Positions 20,222 through 28,808 of a DNA stretch of 64,000 nt are shown here, piece by piece. The notes below the pieces were generated by a model. It did not search any database, had not been told where the DNA came from, and was given only the letters and a program-made list of their open reading frames with translations. Positions within the stretch are counted from its first letter, which is position 1; each line of letters starts with the position of its first letter. The DNA lies in the NCBI GenBank assembly GCA_022826515.1, contig JAJDUT010000082.1:55375-119374 (forward strand), written 5' to 3'. The position numbers were made by a program, and so were the translations under genes. Source of the stretch: Candidatus Latescibacterota bacterium (GTDB taxonomy: Bacteria > Latescibacterota > UBA2968 > UBA8231).

Positions 20222-22038
20222 CGAAGAGGAGAACTGTAGGAAGGCGAGTGGGCAAAGCGCTTCAGCCCAAGGTGCAAGCGAGCCTGAGCCGCCGGTCCCA
20301 AATGCACCTGGAGGTACTGATCCTCTACCTCAACAGACTGATCTTGGCCGTCTTCGTCCTCTAGTTGAGCACCCGTGAATTGGTGCTCGCCAAAGGAACC
20401 AGCCTGCAACAGGACGTTGCGGCCTTCCACCGGATCCGTATTCACCAGCGTCAGGCTAACTCCGTCGGTGCTGACCCGATCCACTAAAGCCGCGACGTAC
20501 TCGGGCAGACCGGGGCGACGGCGCTGCGGGTCGAAATAATGCACATGGGCCTGAAGCATCCCGCCGTTGTAGATCGCCGAAGGCGTGCCCAAGGCCATCT
20601 GGATCAGGGCTTCGGGCAGCACGGGATTGAGCCGCTGGAAGTGGTAGCACTCGCGCGTCTCTGGATCGCTGTCGTCGTTTTCCAAGCGATCCAAGCTGTG
20701 GCAGATGCTGGAGTAAGTCGAGTCGATCACCTGATCGACGTAGCCTAAGTTTTTGCCTTCGACAAAGGCAAACCAAGCCGTCGGCGGGCAGATGCCGGCT
20801 TTGGCAGCGCCCCAGTCGGGGGGCAGACCGGCAAAAGCGGCGCGGTCGGGAAAGGCTGCATCGAGGCGAGCCAAATCCCGTTCGCTCTGGCTCAAGTAAT
20901 ATAAATGAATGTACAAGTAGGGATCGGGTGGCCGAAAATCGAACCAGCCCTGGTCGCCGTGGCGGGCTGGCACCTTGACGAGCCCGTCCTCCTCGCGTCG
21001 CAGTTCCCACAGCATGTCGAGCTGCGAGCGGGCCAAGTCCAAATGGGAATCATCGCCGGTCATCAGCAGAGCGCAACTCCCAGCCACTAGGGCCGGCTCG
21101 ACGATATTGCGCGCGCCGTGCGGCCAGCGCCAGCCGTAGTACCCACCCCACCACTTGCCATCCATCAACTCGCCAATGGTTCCCTCGGGCCCAATATTGT
21201 CGGGCATGATGCCGCCGTTAGCCTTGCAGCGTTCCTCCCACGCCTGCAAATAATCGAGCACCCAAGTTTTGTACTGGTCATCGCCGGTGTACAGATAGGC
21301 ATTGGTGATCAAGCCGGCGACACTCAGGTTGAGAGGCACATCGCAGCGGGTCATGCGCTGATTGATCAAGTCGAGGACCTGGGCGAATACTTCGTCGTCT
21401 GTCCAATTGACCTTGAAGAGCGGGTCGGAGCTGTCGGCCCCTGGAATATCCTCAAAGGGCGCTAGGTAGTCGGCTAGGATAGGTCGGTGGTAATCCCAAT
21501 CGACTTGAGTAGTGACAAAGCGCGGGCCCTTGCTGCCGTTGAGCGGCGAGCGGATCATTTTGCGCTGGGCGTCCCAATTGGGTGCCAGCGGGTCGGCACC
21601 GGTGTACATGGCGGCGTAACGCAGGGCGCGGGTGCGATTGATGTGGTGCGCGGGATCGGCCAGCGCCAAATAGTAGATGTAGGTATAGCTTTCGGAGTGA
21701 TGGAACCAGTCGAAACCAGTGACAAACTCGCGCTCGACCGTGCCGTAGTTGGCGTACTGCCAAGTGATGGCGTCCCACTCTTTGCAGGCGATCTGGTAGA
21801 TGTGCTCGCCACCGCCTAGCAGATAAAACAGGGGGAACGATAAGAAAGCCTCGTAGCCATTGTCCGTGCCGTCCATGCTGGTCCACTCCGTGCGCTGGAC
21901 CAGGGTGCCGTCTGGACGGGTGCTGTGTTCGACAAAGGGGTGGGCGGCGCGGTCCATCAAGGCGATCAAGTCGCGTTGGCGCACGGCCCAATGGGGCGGG
22001 GTTTTGCGAGTCTTAGCGGTGATAGATGCGTAGGCCAT
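20218..22038 (-). CDS. Conserved alpha/alpha-barrel-like protein of unknown function
   Basis: The 606-residue protein starts at ATG 22038 with a strong AGGAGG. It has no signal peptide. The sequence is rich in aromatic helices typical of six-hairpin glycosidase or lyase folds, for example DGTDNGYEAFLSFPLFYLL, WFHHSESYTYIYYLA, KWWGGYYGWRWPHGARNI and DPYLYIHLYYLSQSERD. The last 100 residues are beta-rich, as in the C-terminal sandwich of such enzymes. I infer a role in polysaccharide or glycan processing, supported by the convergent CBM9-like gene, but I cannot name a glycoside hydrolase family or catalytic residues. Confidence 0.65.
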   Translation of the reverse strand: MAYASITAKTRKTPPHWAVRQRDLIALMDRAAHPFVEHSTRPDGTLVQRTEWTSMDGTDNGYEAFLSFPLFYLLGGGEHIYQIACKEWDAITWQYANYGTVEREFVTGFDWFHHSESYTYIYYLALADPAHHINRTRALRYAAMYTGADPLAPNWDAQRKMIRSPLNGSKGPRFVTTQVDWDYHRPILADYLAPFEDIPGADSSDPLFKVNWTDDEVFAQVLDLINQRMTRCDVPLNLSVAGLITNAYLYTGDDQYKTWVLDYLQAWEERCKANGGIMPDNIGPEGTIGELMDGKWWGGYYGWRWPHGARNIVEPALVAGSCALLMTGDDSHLDLARSQLDMLWELRREEDGLVKVPARHGDQGWFDFRPPDPYLYIHLYYLSQSERDLARLDAAFPDRAAFAGLPPDWGAAKAGICPPTAWFAFVEGKNLGYVDQVIDSTYSSICHSLDRLENDDSDPETRECYHFQRLNPVLPEALIQMALGTPSAIYNGGMLQAHVHYFDPQRRRPGLPEYVAALVDRVSTDGVSLTLVNTDPVEGRNVLLQAGSFGEHQFTGAQLEDEDGQDQSVEVEDQYLQVHLGPAAQARLHLGLKRFAHSPSYSSPLR

Positions 22039-22069
22039 TGGGGTTCCTCCTAAGTGTACAAGCAGCGAG

Positions 22070-22801
22070 TTATTCAGGTCGCAAATCCGTGTACCGCTCC
22101 CCCCGCGCCCCCCCTTCCCCGCGCACTAGAAACACCGGAATCGGATGTTGGTCCATATCTACCCAAGCGGTATCTGTGCTGCAGTAGCGAATCGTATAGC
22201 CAGCGCGGCGGCGGCCACTCTCATTCGCTAGGCTGCCGTGCAGAATATAGGAATCGTGAATGGATAGACTACCGGCATTCATCTCCATTAGCACGGCCTG
22301 GGCCTCCATTTCGGGGGCGACCTGCACCTTCTTTCTCAGCATCTCGGTCTCCCCCGCAGGCACGGTTTCCAGCTCCCGGTAGTCCCGGTGTGAACCGGGT
22401 ATGATGCGCATGGCGGCGTTTTCAGCGTCCACGTCGTCGAGCGCCAGCCACACGGTGGCCACATCAGTGCCGTGCACACTCGGCCAATAGTTGTTGTCCT
22501 GGTGCCAACCCACGCTGGTTCCATCGCCCGGCAGCTTGATGAACATGCTCGAATAGACCAAGATCAGATTGGGACCCAAGACGGCCTCCACTGCATCGAG
22601 CAGGTACGGATAGCGGCAGACCTCCAGCCAGAACACTTCCTTGGTGTGCGGCTCGCCGTAGTATTGATCCCGGTCGAGAAAACCCGCGCGCACGCCCACG
22701 TCCAGCGAATACTGCATGGCGTCGACCTCGTCCGACCCGAAAACATCGGGAAAAAAGCAATAGCCTTCTGTGGCAAAGCGATCGACGTCGGTATTCAGCA
22801 C
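22070..22801 (-). CDS. Phytanoyl-CoA dioxygenase (PhyH) family protein
   Basis: These non-heme iron, 2-oxoglutarate-dependent oxygenases hydroxylate varied small molecules in the cytoplasm. The 243-residue protein begins at GTG 22801 with AAAGGGA upstream. The iron ligands fit the canonical triad: H100-Q-D102 in VGWHQDNNYWP, and the distal histidine H188 in HDSYILHGS, followed by the arginine-rich strand (ESGRRRAGYTIRY) that would hold 2-oxoglutarate. The block NAAMRIIPGSHRD is a family hallmark. Its neighbours are an amidohydrolase and a carbohydrate-related protein; the substrate is not predictable. Confidence 0.88.
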   Translation of the reverse strand: MLNTDVDRFATEGYCFFPDVFGSDEVDAMQYSLDVGVRAGFLDRDQYYGEPHTKEVFWLEVCRYPYLLDAVEAVLGPNLILVYSSMFIKLPGDGTSVGWHQDNNYWPSVHGTDVATVWLALDDVDAENAAMRIIPGSHRDYRELETVPAGETEMLRKKVQVAPEMEAQAVLMEMNAGSLSIHDSYILHGSLANESGRRRAGYTIRYCSTDTAWVDMDQHPIPVFLVRGEGGARGERYTDLRPE

Positions 22802-22853
22802 AACAAGTCCCTTTCAATTTTTCGGACGAGCCGCGAGTCTGCACAGGCGTCTC

Positions 22854-23675
22854 TTAAATCCCGTAAACCCGAGCAGCGTTCTCCCCCAGCACTTTGGCCC
22901 GATCATCCTCGTCCAAGTCCGTGGCAAAAGTGCGGATTATTTCCAAACTCTGCCGGTACGTGCTATGGCGGCCGACCGGCGGCCAATCCGACCCCCATAG
23001 CAGACGGTCGGCACCCAGACTCTTGAGCAAGAGGCTGAAAAATCTCAGCGCCTGGGAGCAGCGAAAATCCCAGGGAGTTGCCGCCGCCGCGTAAAAGCCC
23101 GACGCCTTGATCGACAAATTGGGATAAGCCGCTGCCTGCAGCAGTCCCCCATACGTCTCGTCTTGGACATCGGGGACACCTAACGAGGGCAGAGCTAGAT
23201 GATTGGCGACAAAGCGAATCTCCGGATGCCTCTGCGCCAACTCCAGCAAGGTCCCGTAATTAGACGGCCCGATTTGCAGATTGCAGACTAAGCCGGTGTC
23301 TTTGTACGCCTGCCAGAGCGCGTCGCAAGCCTCTTCCAACATCCACTGCATTTTCTCATCGAGCTTGGGTGGGTAGTAACTGGTGCCCACGGCCCCGAAT
23401 TCCTCGCCCGCGCGCAAGACCCGCTCAGCGGCATCTTGCTGGTGCATGGGTACATCCGCCAATACAGCAAGCCGATCGGGGTGCTCTCGCCCCCACTGGG
23501 CGCACTCCTGATTGTTGCCCGGCGAGTACTCTGCCACCACCGGCAGCACGACGGCTTTATCGACATCGCATTCGTCCATGTGGTGGAGGAGCCGATCTAC
23601 CCGCCCTAGATCTTCCCAGGGAGCCATAGGAGCAAAGTTGGGCAGCATGTGAACATGAGCGTCGATAATGGGCAT
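22854..23675 (-). CDS. Amidohydrolase family (Amidohydrolase_2 type) protein
   Basis: This is a TIM-barrel metal-dependent hydrolase or decarboxylase of 273 residues. The N-terminal HxH metal motif is seen in PIIDAHVHMLP, a later histidine in RFVANHLALPS and the C-terminal aspartate in LLWGSDWPPVG, all typical of the amidohydrolase-2 group that includes ACMSD-like decarboxylases and lactone hydrolases. ATG 23675 has an ideal AAGGAGG upstream; GTG 23681 is less likely. It lies in a run of minus-strand genes with PhyH and the 606-residue protein. The reaction is unknown. Confidence 0.88.
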   Translation of the reverse strand: MPIIDAHVHMLPNFAPMAPWEDLGRVDRLLHHMDECDVDKAVVLPVVAEYSPGNNQECAQWGREHPDRLAVLADVPMHQQDAAERVLRAGEEFGAVGTSYYPPKLDEKMQWMLEEACDALWQAYKDTGLVCNLQIGPSNYGTLLELAQRHPEIRFVANHLALPSLGVPDVQDETYGGLLQAAAYPNLSIKASGFYAAAATPWDFRCSQALRFFSLLLKSLGADRLLWGSDWPPVGRHSTYRQSLEIIRTFATDLDEDDRAKVLGENAARVYGI

Positions 23676-23872
23676 TGGCACCTCCTTACTCGTTTGATTT
23701 ACCTACAGGAACTATGTACGCAATCACGCACCGATGCAACGGCAGCGGTCGCGGCCCCAGTGCTGACGGGCTATCTATTCCAACGTTCACCTTGTTGACC
23801 CAATACCGCGTCCGTATTCTTAGATGCACTTTGCCGCAACAGACCTCCCACTCACTAGAAAAGGGGAAGACA

Positions 23873-24853
23873 ATGTCGAATGTATCTCTCGTCAGAGTAG
23901 GCGTTCTAACCTGCGCCCGGTACGTGCATATCTCAGGTATATGGGGTCCGATCATTGACCCCACCTGCCCGCGCCAATTTCAGGGCTGCACGACGCGTAT
24001 GACGGGCATGGTCATGACCCACGTCTGGGATATGGACAAAGAAGGCGTCAAGGACTTCTGCGATACCTACAAAGGGGTCGAAGCAGTGGAAAACTATTGG
24101 GATATGGTCGGCAAGGTGGACGGCGTCATCCTCTCCGATTTTGATTCGACCCTGCATTTCAAAGAATTGGCCAGACCCTATTTGGAGGCCGGCGTCCCCA
24201 TCTTCATCAACCGCCCCTTTGCCCTCAACCTCCAAGACGCGCAGGAAATAATCGATTTGTCCAAAAAGCACGACACTCCCATCATGTCGGGTTCATCCTT
24301 CGGCTCGGCACCGGAAATTGAGCACATCAAACGCGAAGTGGCGGCCATTGAGCCGATCAGGGGCTTTGCCGCGGCCAACTCCATGTCCGACTACGCCACC
24401 CACGGCATTCATGGCCTGTACATGATCTACGCGTGTATCGGCGGCGGCGTTAAGAGCGTGGCCTACCAGACGCCCGACTGGCATGTCCCCAATGGTCACC
24501 TCACCTTTGAATACGAACCCAGAGGAGAAGGAGGGAAGACCTTTTACGGATCGCTGCAGGAAATATCGGGGACGTGGGGCTGGATCCGGGTGTTCGGGGA
24601 GCGCACCTTTGAACAATTCGTACACAGCGGCATCCACTTCTGGGTTCCCCTGCTGCTGGAGATGCAGGAGATGTTCGAAACCCGAAAAATGCCCGAGCCC
24701 TACGAGGCCATCTACGAGAAGGTGCAGATGTTTTTGGCCGGCTTCAAATCGCACGTGGAATGCGGCGGTGCCCCGGTGAGGCTGGACGAAGTTGGCGACT
24801 GGACGGCTCCTCTGCTCAATCCCGATCCATATCCCGACGGGTTTTTCGGGTAG
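23873..24853 (+). CDS. Gfo/Idh/MocA-like oxidoreductase
   Basis: The 326-residue protein from ATG 23873 (AAGGGGAAG upstream) begins with a Rossmann-type strand (SLVRVGVLTCARYVHI) and carries YWDMVGKVDGVILSDFDSTLHFKELARPYL, given in residues about 70-100, then GVPIFINRPFALNLQDAQEIID. In Gfo/Idh/MocA enzymes this corresponds to the conserved EKP-containing segment; here the K-P pair is replaced by NRP. The C-terminal domain has the family's alpha/beta appearance. Members oxidise or epimerise sugars and inositols with NAD(P). The altered EKP motif makes the usual catalysis uncertain. It is divergent from the amidohydrolase. Confidence 0.72.
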   Translation: MSNVSLVRVGVLTCARYVHISGIWGPIIDPTCPRQFQGCTTRMTGMVMTHVWDMDKEGVKDFCDTYKGVEAVENYWDMVGKVDGVILSDFDSTLHFKELARPYLEAGVPIFINRPFALNLQDAQEIIDLSKKHDTPIMSGSSFGSAPEIEHIKREVAAIEPIRGFAAANSMSDYATHGIHGLYMIYACIGGGVKSVAYQTPDWHVPNGHLTFEYEPRGEGGKTFYGSLQEISGTWGWIRVFGERTFEQFVHSGIHFWVPLLLEMQEMFETRKMPEPYEAIYEKVQMFLAGFKSHVECGGAPVRLDEVGDWTAPLLNPDPYPDGFFG

Positions 24854-24947
24854 GCTCGGTTGTTGCGCACCACTTCGGGTCGGGTACGACGGTTGTAGGG
24901 GCTGGCTGACAGAGAGTAATAACGACAATAACAAGGCAGATCGCTCT

Positions 24948-27179
24948 ATGCGGTTCCCAATCGTTGTAGGATGGTTTCTTATCTTGGTAGCCTGTGCTGA
25001 GCAAGAGCAGGCGGCCAGCACTCAGCGCATGGCTGAACTCCTAGAAGACATAGCCGTCAATGTCGATCCCGCTACGCATCCGTATGTGAATCTGGACCGA
25101 GTTGCATATTTCCGCGCTCGGTTGGATCACCTACGCCAGTCCAGTACAGCCACCAATCCCCAGATGCGAGAACAAATCTTGCAAGCCCGCTTTTCTCTTG
25201 CCAATGAACTGCTGCAAGCTGGCCAATCCGACCGAGCAGTGCAGGAGTACCGGCAACTGCAGACCGTGGTCCACCATCCTCGGCTTCGGCATTCTCTCCA
25301 ACTGCTAGTGGGCTTGGCCTATCTTCGTTTGGGCGAACAAGAAAACTGCATTGTGCAACACAATATCGACTCCTGTCTAATGCCGATCCGCGGCACTGGA
25401 GTGCATCAAATCAAGCGCGGATCGAGTGCCGCTATCGAGGAGTTTTTGGGGGTTCTGAGCAGAAATCCAAACGATTTGTCGGCTCGTTGGCTACTCAATA
25501 TCGCCTATATGACGCTGGGTCAATACCCGGAAGAGGTGCCGCAGAATTTGCTGATTCCACCCGAAATTTTCACCTCTGACTACGATATTGGGGTTTTTCG
25601 CGATGTCGCTCCCCAATTGGGGCTGGATGTGGTGGGACTCTCAGGGGGAGCCGTTATGGAGGACTTTGACGGCGACGGCTATCTCGATATCATGGCTTCA
25701 TCTTGGGGACTGCGCGACCCACTCCGCTACTTCCGCAACCAAGGAGACGGCACCTTTGCCGATCACACACAAGCGGCAGGTCTGGAGGGTATTGTGGGTG
25801 GCTTAAATATCTGCCAAGCCGACTACGATAATAACGGCTATGCAGATGTACTGGTGCTGCGAGGCGCTTGGCTCGACGAGGGACGCTACCCCAACTCACT
25901 ATTGGCCAATCAGGGAAATGGGCATTTTTTCGATGCGACCGAAGCAGCCGGCTTGCTCACTTTCCACCCAACACAGACAGCGACTTGGGGAGATTTCGAT
26001 AACGACGGTTGGGTTGACTTATTTGTCGGCAACGAATCTCAGGATAGCGCCATTCATCCGTGCGAGTTGTTCCGCAACCAAGGCGAAGACTCTGGGCGCG
26101 GAGTATCGGCAGTACAATTCGTCGATGTGGCCGAGACAGCGGGACTCGATGTGGTCGGCTGGGTCAAAGGAGTAGTCTGGGGCGACTACAACAACGATGG
26201 ACAATTGGACCTGTACATCTCGCGTTTGAAACCCGAAGAGTCTAATCTGCTCTTTCGCAATCAGGGGCGTGGGCGTTTCGCCGATGTGACAGACACGGCG
26301 GGCGTAGCCGGGCCACCCTATAGTTTTCCGACTTGGTTCTGGGACTACGACAACGACGGGTGGCAGGATCTATTCGTCGCCGGTTTTAAGGGTGAGGTAG
26401 CGGACGTAGCGGCCGCTTATTTGGGCTTGCCACACCCCGCCGAAGAACCCCATCTATACCGCAACAACGGCGACGGTACTTTCACCGATGTCACGCGCAA
26501 GGTAGGGCTCGACGAACCCCTTATAGCTATGGGTAGCAATTTCGGCGACCTAGACAACGACGGGTACCAAGATTGTTACATCGGCACCGGCGACCCGTAT
26601 ATGGCTACGCTAGTCCCCAACCGCATGTTCCGCAATGCCGACGGCAATTTCTTCCAAGATGTCACCACCTCGGGCGGCTTTGGGCATTTGCAAAAGGGCC
26701 ACGGAGTGGCTTTTGGCGATATTGACCACGATGGCGACCAAGATGTTTTTTCGGTCATCGGCGGGGCTTTTACCGGTGATGTCTATCAGAACGTCCTCTT
26801 TGCCAATCCAGGCCATGGCAATCATTGGATCAAGCTCCGGCTCAAAGGCAGGCGTACCAATCGGTCCGCCATTGGAGTGCGCGTAAAGGTGAGCGTGAAC
26901 ACCGCACATGGCAGCCGCGACATTTATTCCACGGTGACTAGCGGGGGCAGTTTTGGTGCCTCCAGCCTGCAATGCGAAATAGGTCTAGGACAGGCTGAGT
27001 CTATCGAGGCAATCGAAATCGTCTGGCCTACCAGCGGAGAAGTGCAGATTTTCAACGACATCGAGATGGACCAAAGTCTATATATCCGCGAAGGTGATTC
27101 GCATCCGACTCGCCGACAGTTTAAATCTTTTGCCATCAACCCAAGCAATGAATCGGACGGGATGGCACACAACCACTAG
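24948..27179 (+). CDS. FG-GAP/ASPIC (CRTAC1-like) lipoprotein with N-terminal TPR region
   Basis: The 743-residue protein starts at ATG 24948. Its N-terminus is a lipoprotein signal (VGWFLILVAC), giving an envelope location. Residues about 60-200 are TPR-like helices. From about 215 to 650 there are repeated FG-GAP/VCBS units with calcium-binding DxDxDG-like loops, such as DFDGDGYLDIM, DYDNNGYADVL, DFDNDGWVDLF and DIDHDGDQDVF. The C-terminal 80 residues are an ASPIC/UnbV domain (RSAIGVRVKV, SLQCEIGLGQAESIEAIEIVWP). Such proteins are thought to be secreted adhesins or binding proteins; no enzyme activity is evident. Confidence 0.85.
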   Translation: MRFPIVVGWFLILVACAEQEQAASTQRMAELLEDIAVNVDPATHPYVNLDRVAYFRARLDHLRQSSTATNPQMREQILQARFSLANELLQAGQSDRAVQEYRQLQTVVHHPRLRHSLQLLVGLAYLRLGEQENCIVQHNIDSCLMPIRGTGVHQIKRGSSAAIEEFLGVLSRNPNDLSARWLLNIAYMTLGQYPEEVPQNLLIPPEIFTSDYDIGVFRDVAPQLGLDVVGLSGGAVMEDFDGDGYLDIMASSWGLRDPLRYFRNQGDGTFADHTQAAGLEGIVGGLNICQADYDNNGYADVLVLRGAWLDEGRYPNSLLANQGNGHFFDATEAAGLLTFHPTQTATWGDFDNDGWVDLFVGNESQDSAIHPCELFRNQGEDSGRGVSAVQFVDVAETAGLDVVGWVKGVVWGDYNNDGQLDLYISRLKPEESNLLFRNQGRGRFADVTDTAGVAGPPYSFPTWFWDYDNDGWQDLFVAGFKGEVADVAAAYLGLPHPAEEPHLYRNNGDGTFTDVTRKVGLDEPLIAMGSNFGDLDNDGYQDCYIGTGDPYMATLVPNRMFRNADGNFFQDVTTSGGFGHLQKGHGVAFGDIDHDGDQDVFSVIGGAFTGDVYQNVLFANPGHGNHWIKLRLKGRRTNRSAIGVRVKVSVNTAHGSRDIYSTVTSGGSFGASSLQCEIGLGQAESIEAIEIVWPTSGEVQIFNDIEMDQSLYIREGDSHPTRRQFKSFAINPSNESDGMAHNH

Positions 27180-27236
27180 TCTCCCCTGTCCGTCCGGCAA
27201 GACTCACAGTGCCCTTTGGGAGAGGATAATTTCTCT

Positions 27237-28793
27237 ATGTATTTTCCAGGTCTGCGGCAGGCATTAAAGACCATTTGCCGAATCGGCTATACAATTTCAT
27301 TGATATGTATCCTATGCCACGTTGGAGCCGCGCATGGACAGGATGGCGAGGCAAGTGCTTCCTCAAGGAGCCAAGAGCATTATAAGCTAGGCCTGCGCCA
27401 CGCCCAAAGGGGCGACTACGAAAGCGCGGAGAGGGAGTACAAGCAAGCAATAGAATTAGATGCCAATAATATCTATCCGCACGACGGCCTCGGTTTCATC
27501 TACGCCTTACAAAACCGGTTGGGCGAGGCGGAAGAGGAATTTGCCAAGATCCTCCAGATTGATCCGAGCTACGCACCGGCGCACTACAAGTTGGGTAAAA
27601 TTTTCTTCATTCGCCAAGAGTACGACGAGGCTCTCGATTCTTATCAAAAAGCCATCGAGGCCAACCCCAAGTATTTTCCCGCTCACCACGGCTTGGGTGT
27701 CATCTACATACAGACCCAAAAGCGGACTAAAGCAGCAGAGCATTTCAAAGCAGCTATCGCCGTCAACCCCAACTACGGTCCCCCTCGCTACCGGCTCGGG
27801 ACGATATATCTAGAAGAAGGGGCCTATTCTCAAGCCATAGAGGAATTGCGACAAGCGGCCAAGCTGGTCGCCAACGAACCGTCTATCCACTTCGTCTTGG
27901 GAAACGCCTATATGGCAATAGGCAAGCTGGCAGAGGCCGCAGAAGCGTTCCACAAAACATTGCAACTCGAGCCGAGTTGGGCCGAGGTACACGATAAACT
28001 GGGCTTGGTCTATACCGACCAGTCTCTAGCCCTGCTGGGGGCTGTCATGGCGGATCAAGACAAGCTAGCAGCCGCCGTTGAGGAGCATCGCAGGGCCGTG
28101 GAATTGGCCCCTGAAAACGGTTGGTTCCAACACAATCTGGGTATGGCCTATGAACGCCAGCGACAGTACGACAAAGCAGCGGAGCAGTTCGTCAAGGCAC
28201 TCGCAGTCAATCCCGATATGGCTTACACCCGTTATCGGCTCGGCATGATCTATTCGAGAGACAAAAAATACCAAGAAGCTATTGAGCAATATCAGTATGC
28301 CATCCGGCTCGAGCCCGACCGGTCGATTTTCCACTACGCCTTGGGGGCCGCATACGCCAAGATCGGCAATGGGGAAGAGGCGATTGGCAAATTCAAGAAA
28401 GCCATCGAACTCGACTACTACACTGCCGAAGCACATTTCGGTCTGGCCAACGCCTATTTGAAACAGGGCAAAAACGAGGAGGGCGCAAGGGAGATGGGAA
28501 TCTTCAAAAAACTGCGCGAAGGCAATATAGCGGATATGGAACAACGGGTCGTCTTAGTGCCTGACAATCCAAAATACCACGGCGAATTAGCCGCTCACTA
28601 TACCCAACAAGGTAGGTATATAAAGGCGATCAATGAGTACAAGCTGGCCATCGGTCTCGATCCACATAATCTCGAGTATCGCCGGTTGCTCAAAGATGCC
28701 TATATCAAAGCAGGGCGCTATCGGGAAGCGGAAGAGCAACAGGAGATTATCCAGAGCTTGGACGCCAAACGACAGCAGACTCCCACCCCATAG
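27237..28793 (+). CDS. Secreted TPR-repeat protein
   Basis: This 518-residue protein has a signal peptide (about 1-33, IGYTISLICILCHVGAAHG) and then at least eleven tandem TPR units, including AQRGDYESAEREYKQAIEL, RLGEAEEEFAKILQIDPSY and KLAEAAEAFHKTLQLEPSW. The whole mature chain is TPR solenoid. ATG 27237 is chosen over a TTG at 27216; GGGAGAGG lies about 13 bases upstream. It sits between two FG-GAP/ASPIC genes with short gaps (57 and 15 bases), so it is probably cotranscribed and may scaffold those proteins in the periplasm or at the surface. Confidence 0.85.
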   Translation: MYFPGLRQALKTICRIGYTISLICILCHVGAAHGQDGEASASSRSQEHYKLGLRHAQRGDYESAEREYKQAIELDANNIYPHDGLGFIYALQNRLGEAEEEFAKILQIDPSYAPAHYKLGKIFFIRQEYDEALDSYQKAIEANPKYFPAHHGLGVIYIQTQKRTKAAEHFKAAIAVNPNYGPPRYRLGTIYLEEGAYSQAIEELRQAAKLVANEPSIHFVLGNAYMAIGKLAEAAEAFHKTLQLEPSWAEVHDKLGLVYTDQSLALLGAVMADQDKLAAAVEEHRRAVELAPENGWFQHNLGMAYERQRQYDKAAEQFVKALAVNPDMAYTRYRLGMIYSRDKKYQEAIEQYQYAIRLEPDRSIFHYALGAAYAKIGNGEEAIGKFKKAIELDYYTAEAHFGLANAYLKQGKNEEGAREMGIFKKLREGNIADMEQRVVLVPDNPKYHGELAAHYTQQGRYIKAINEYKLAIGLDPHNLEYRRLLKDAYIKAGRYREAEEQQEIIQSLDAKRQQTPTP

Positions 28794-28808
28794 AGACTGC
28801 TGGTTTAT

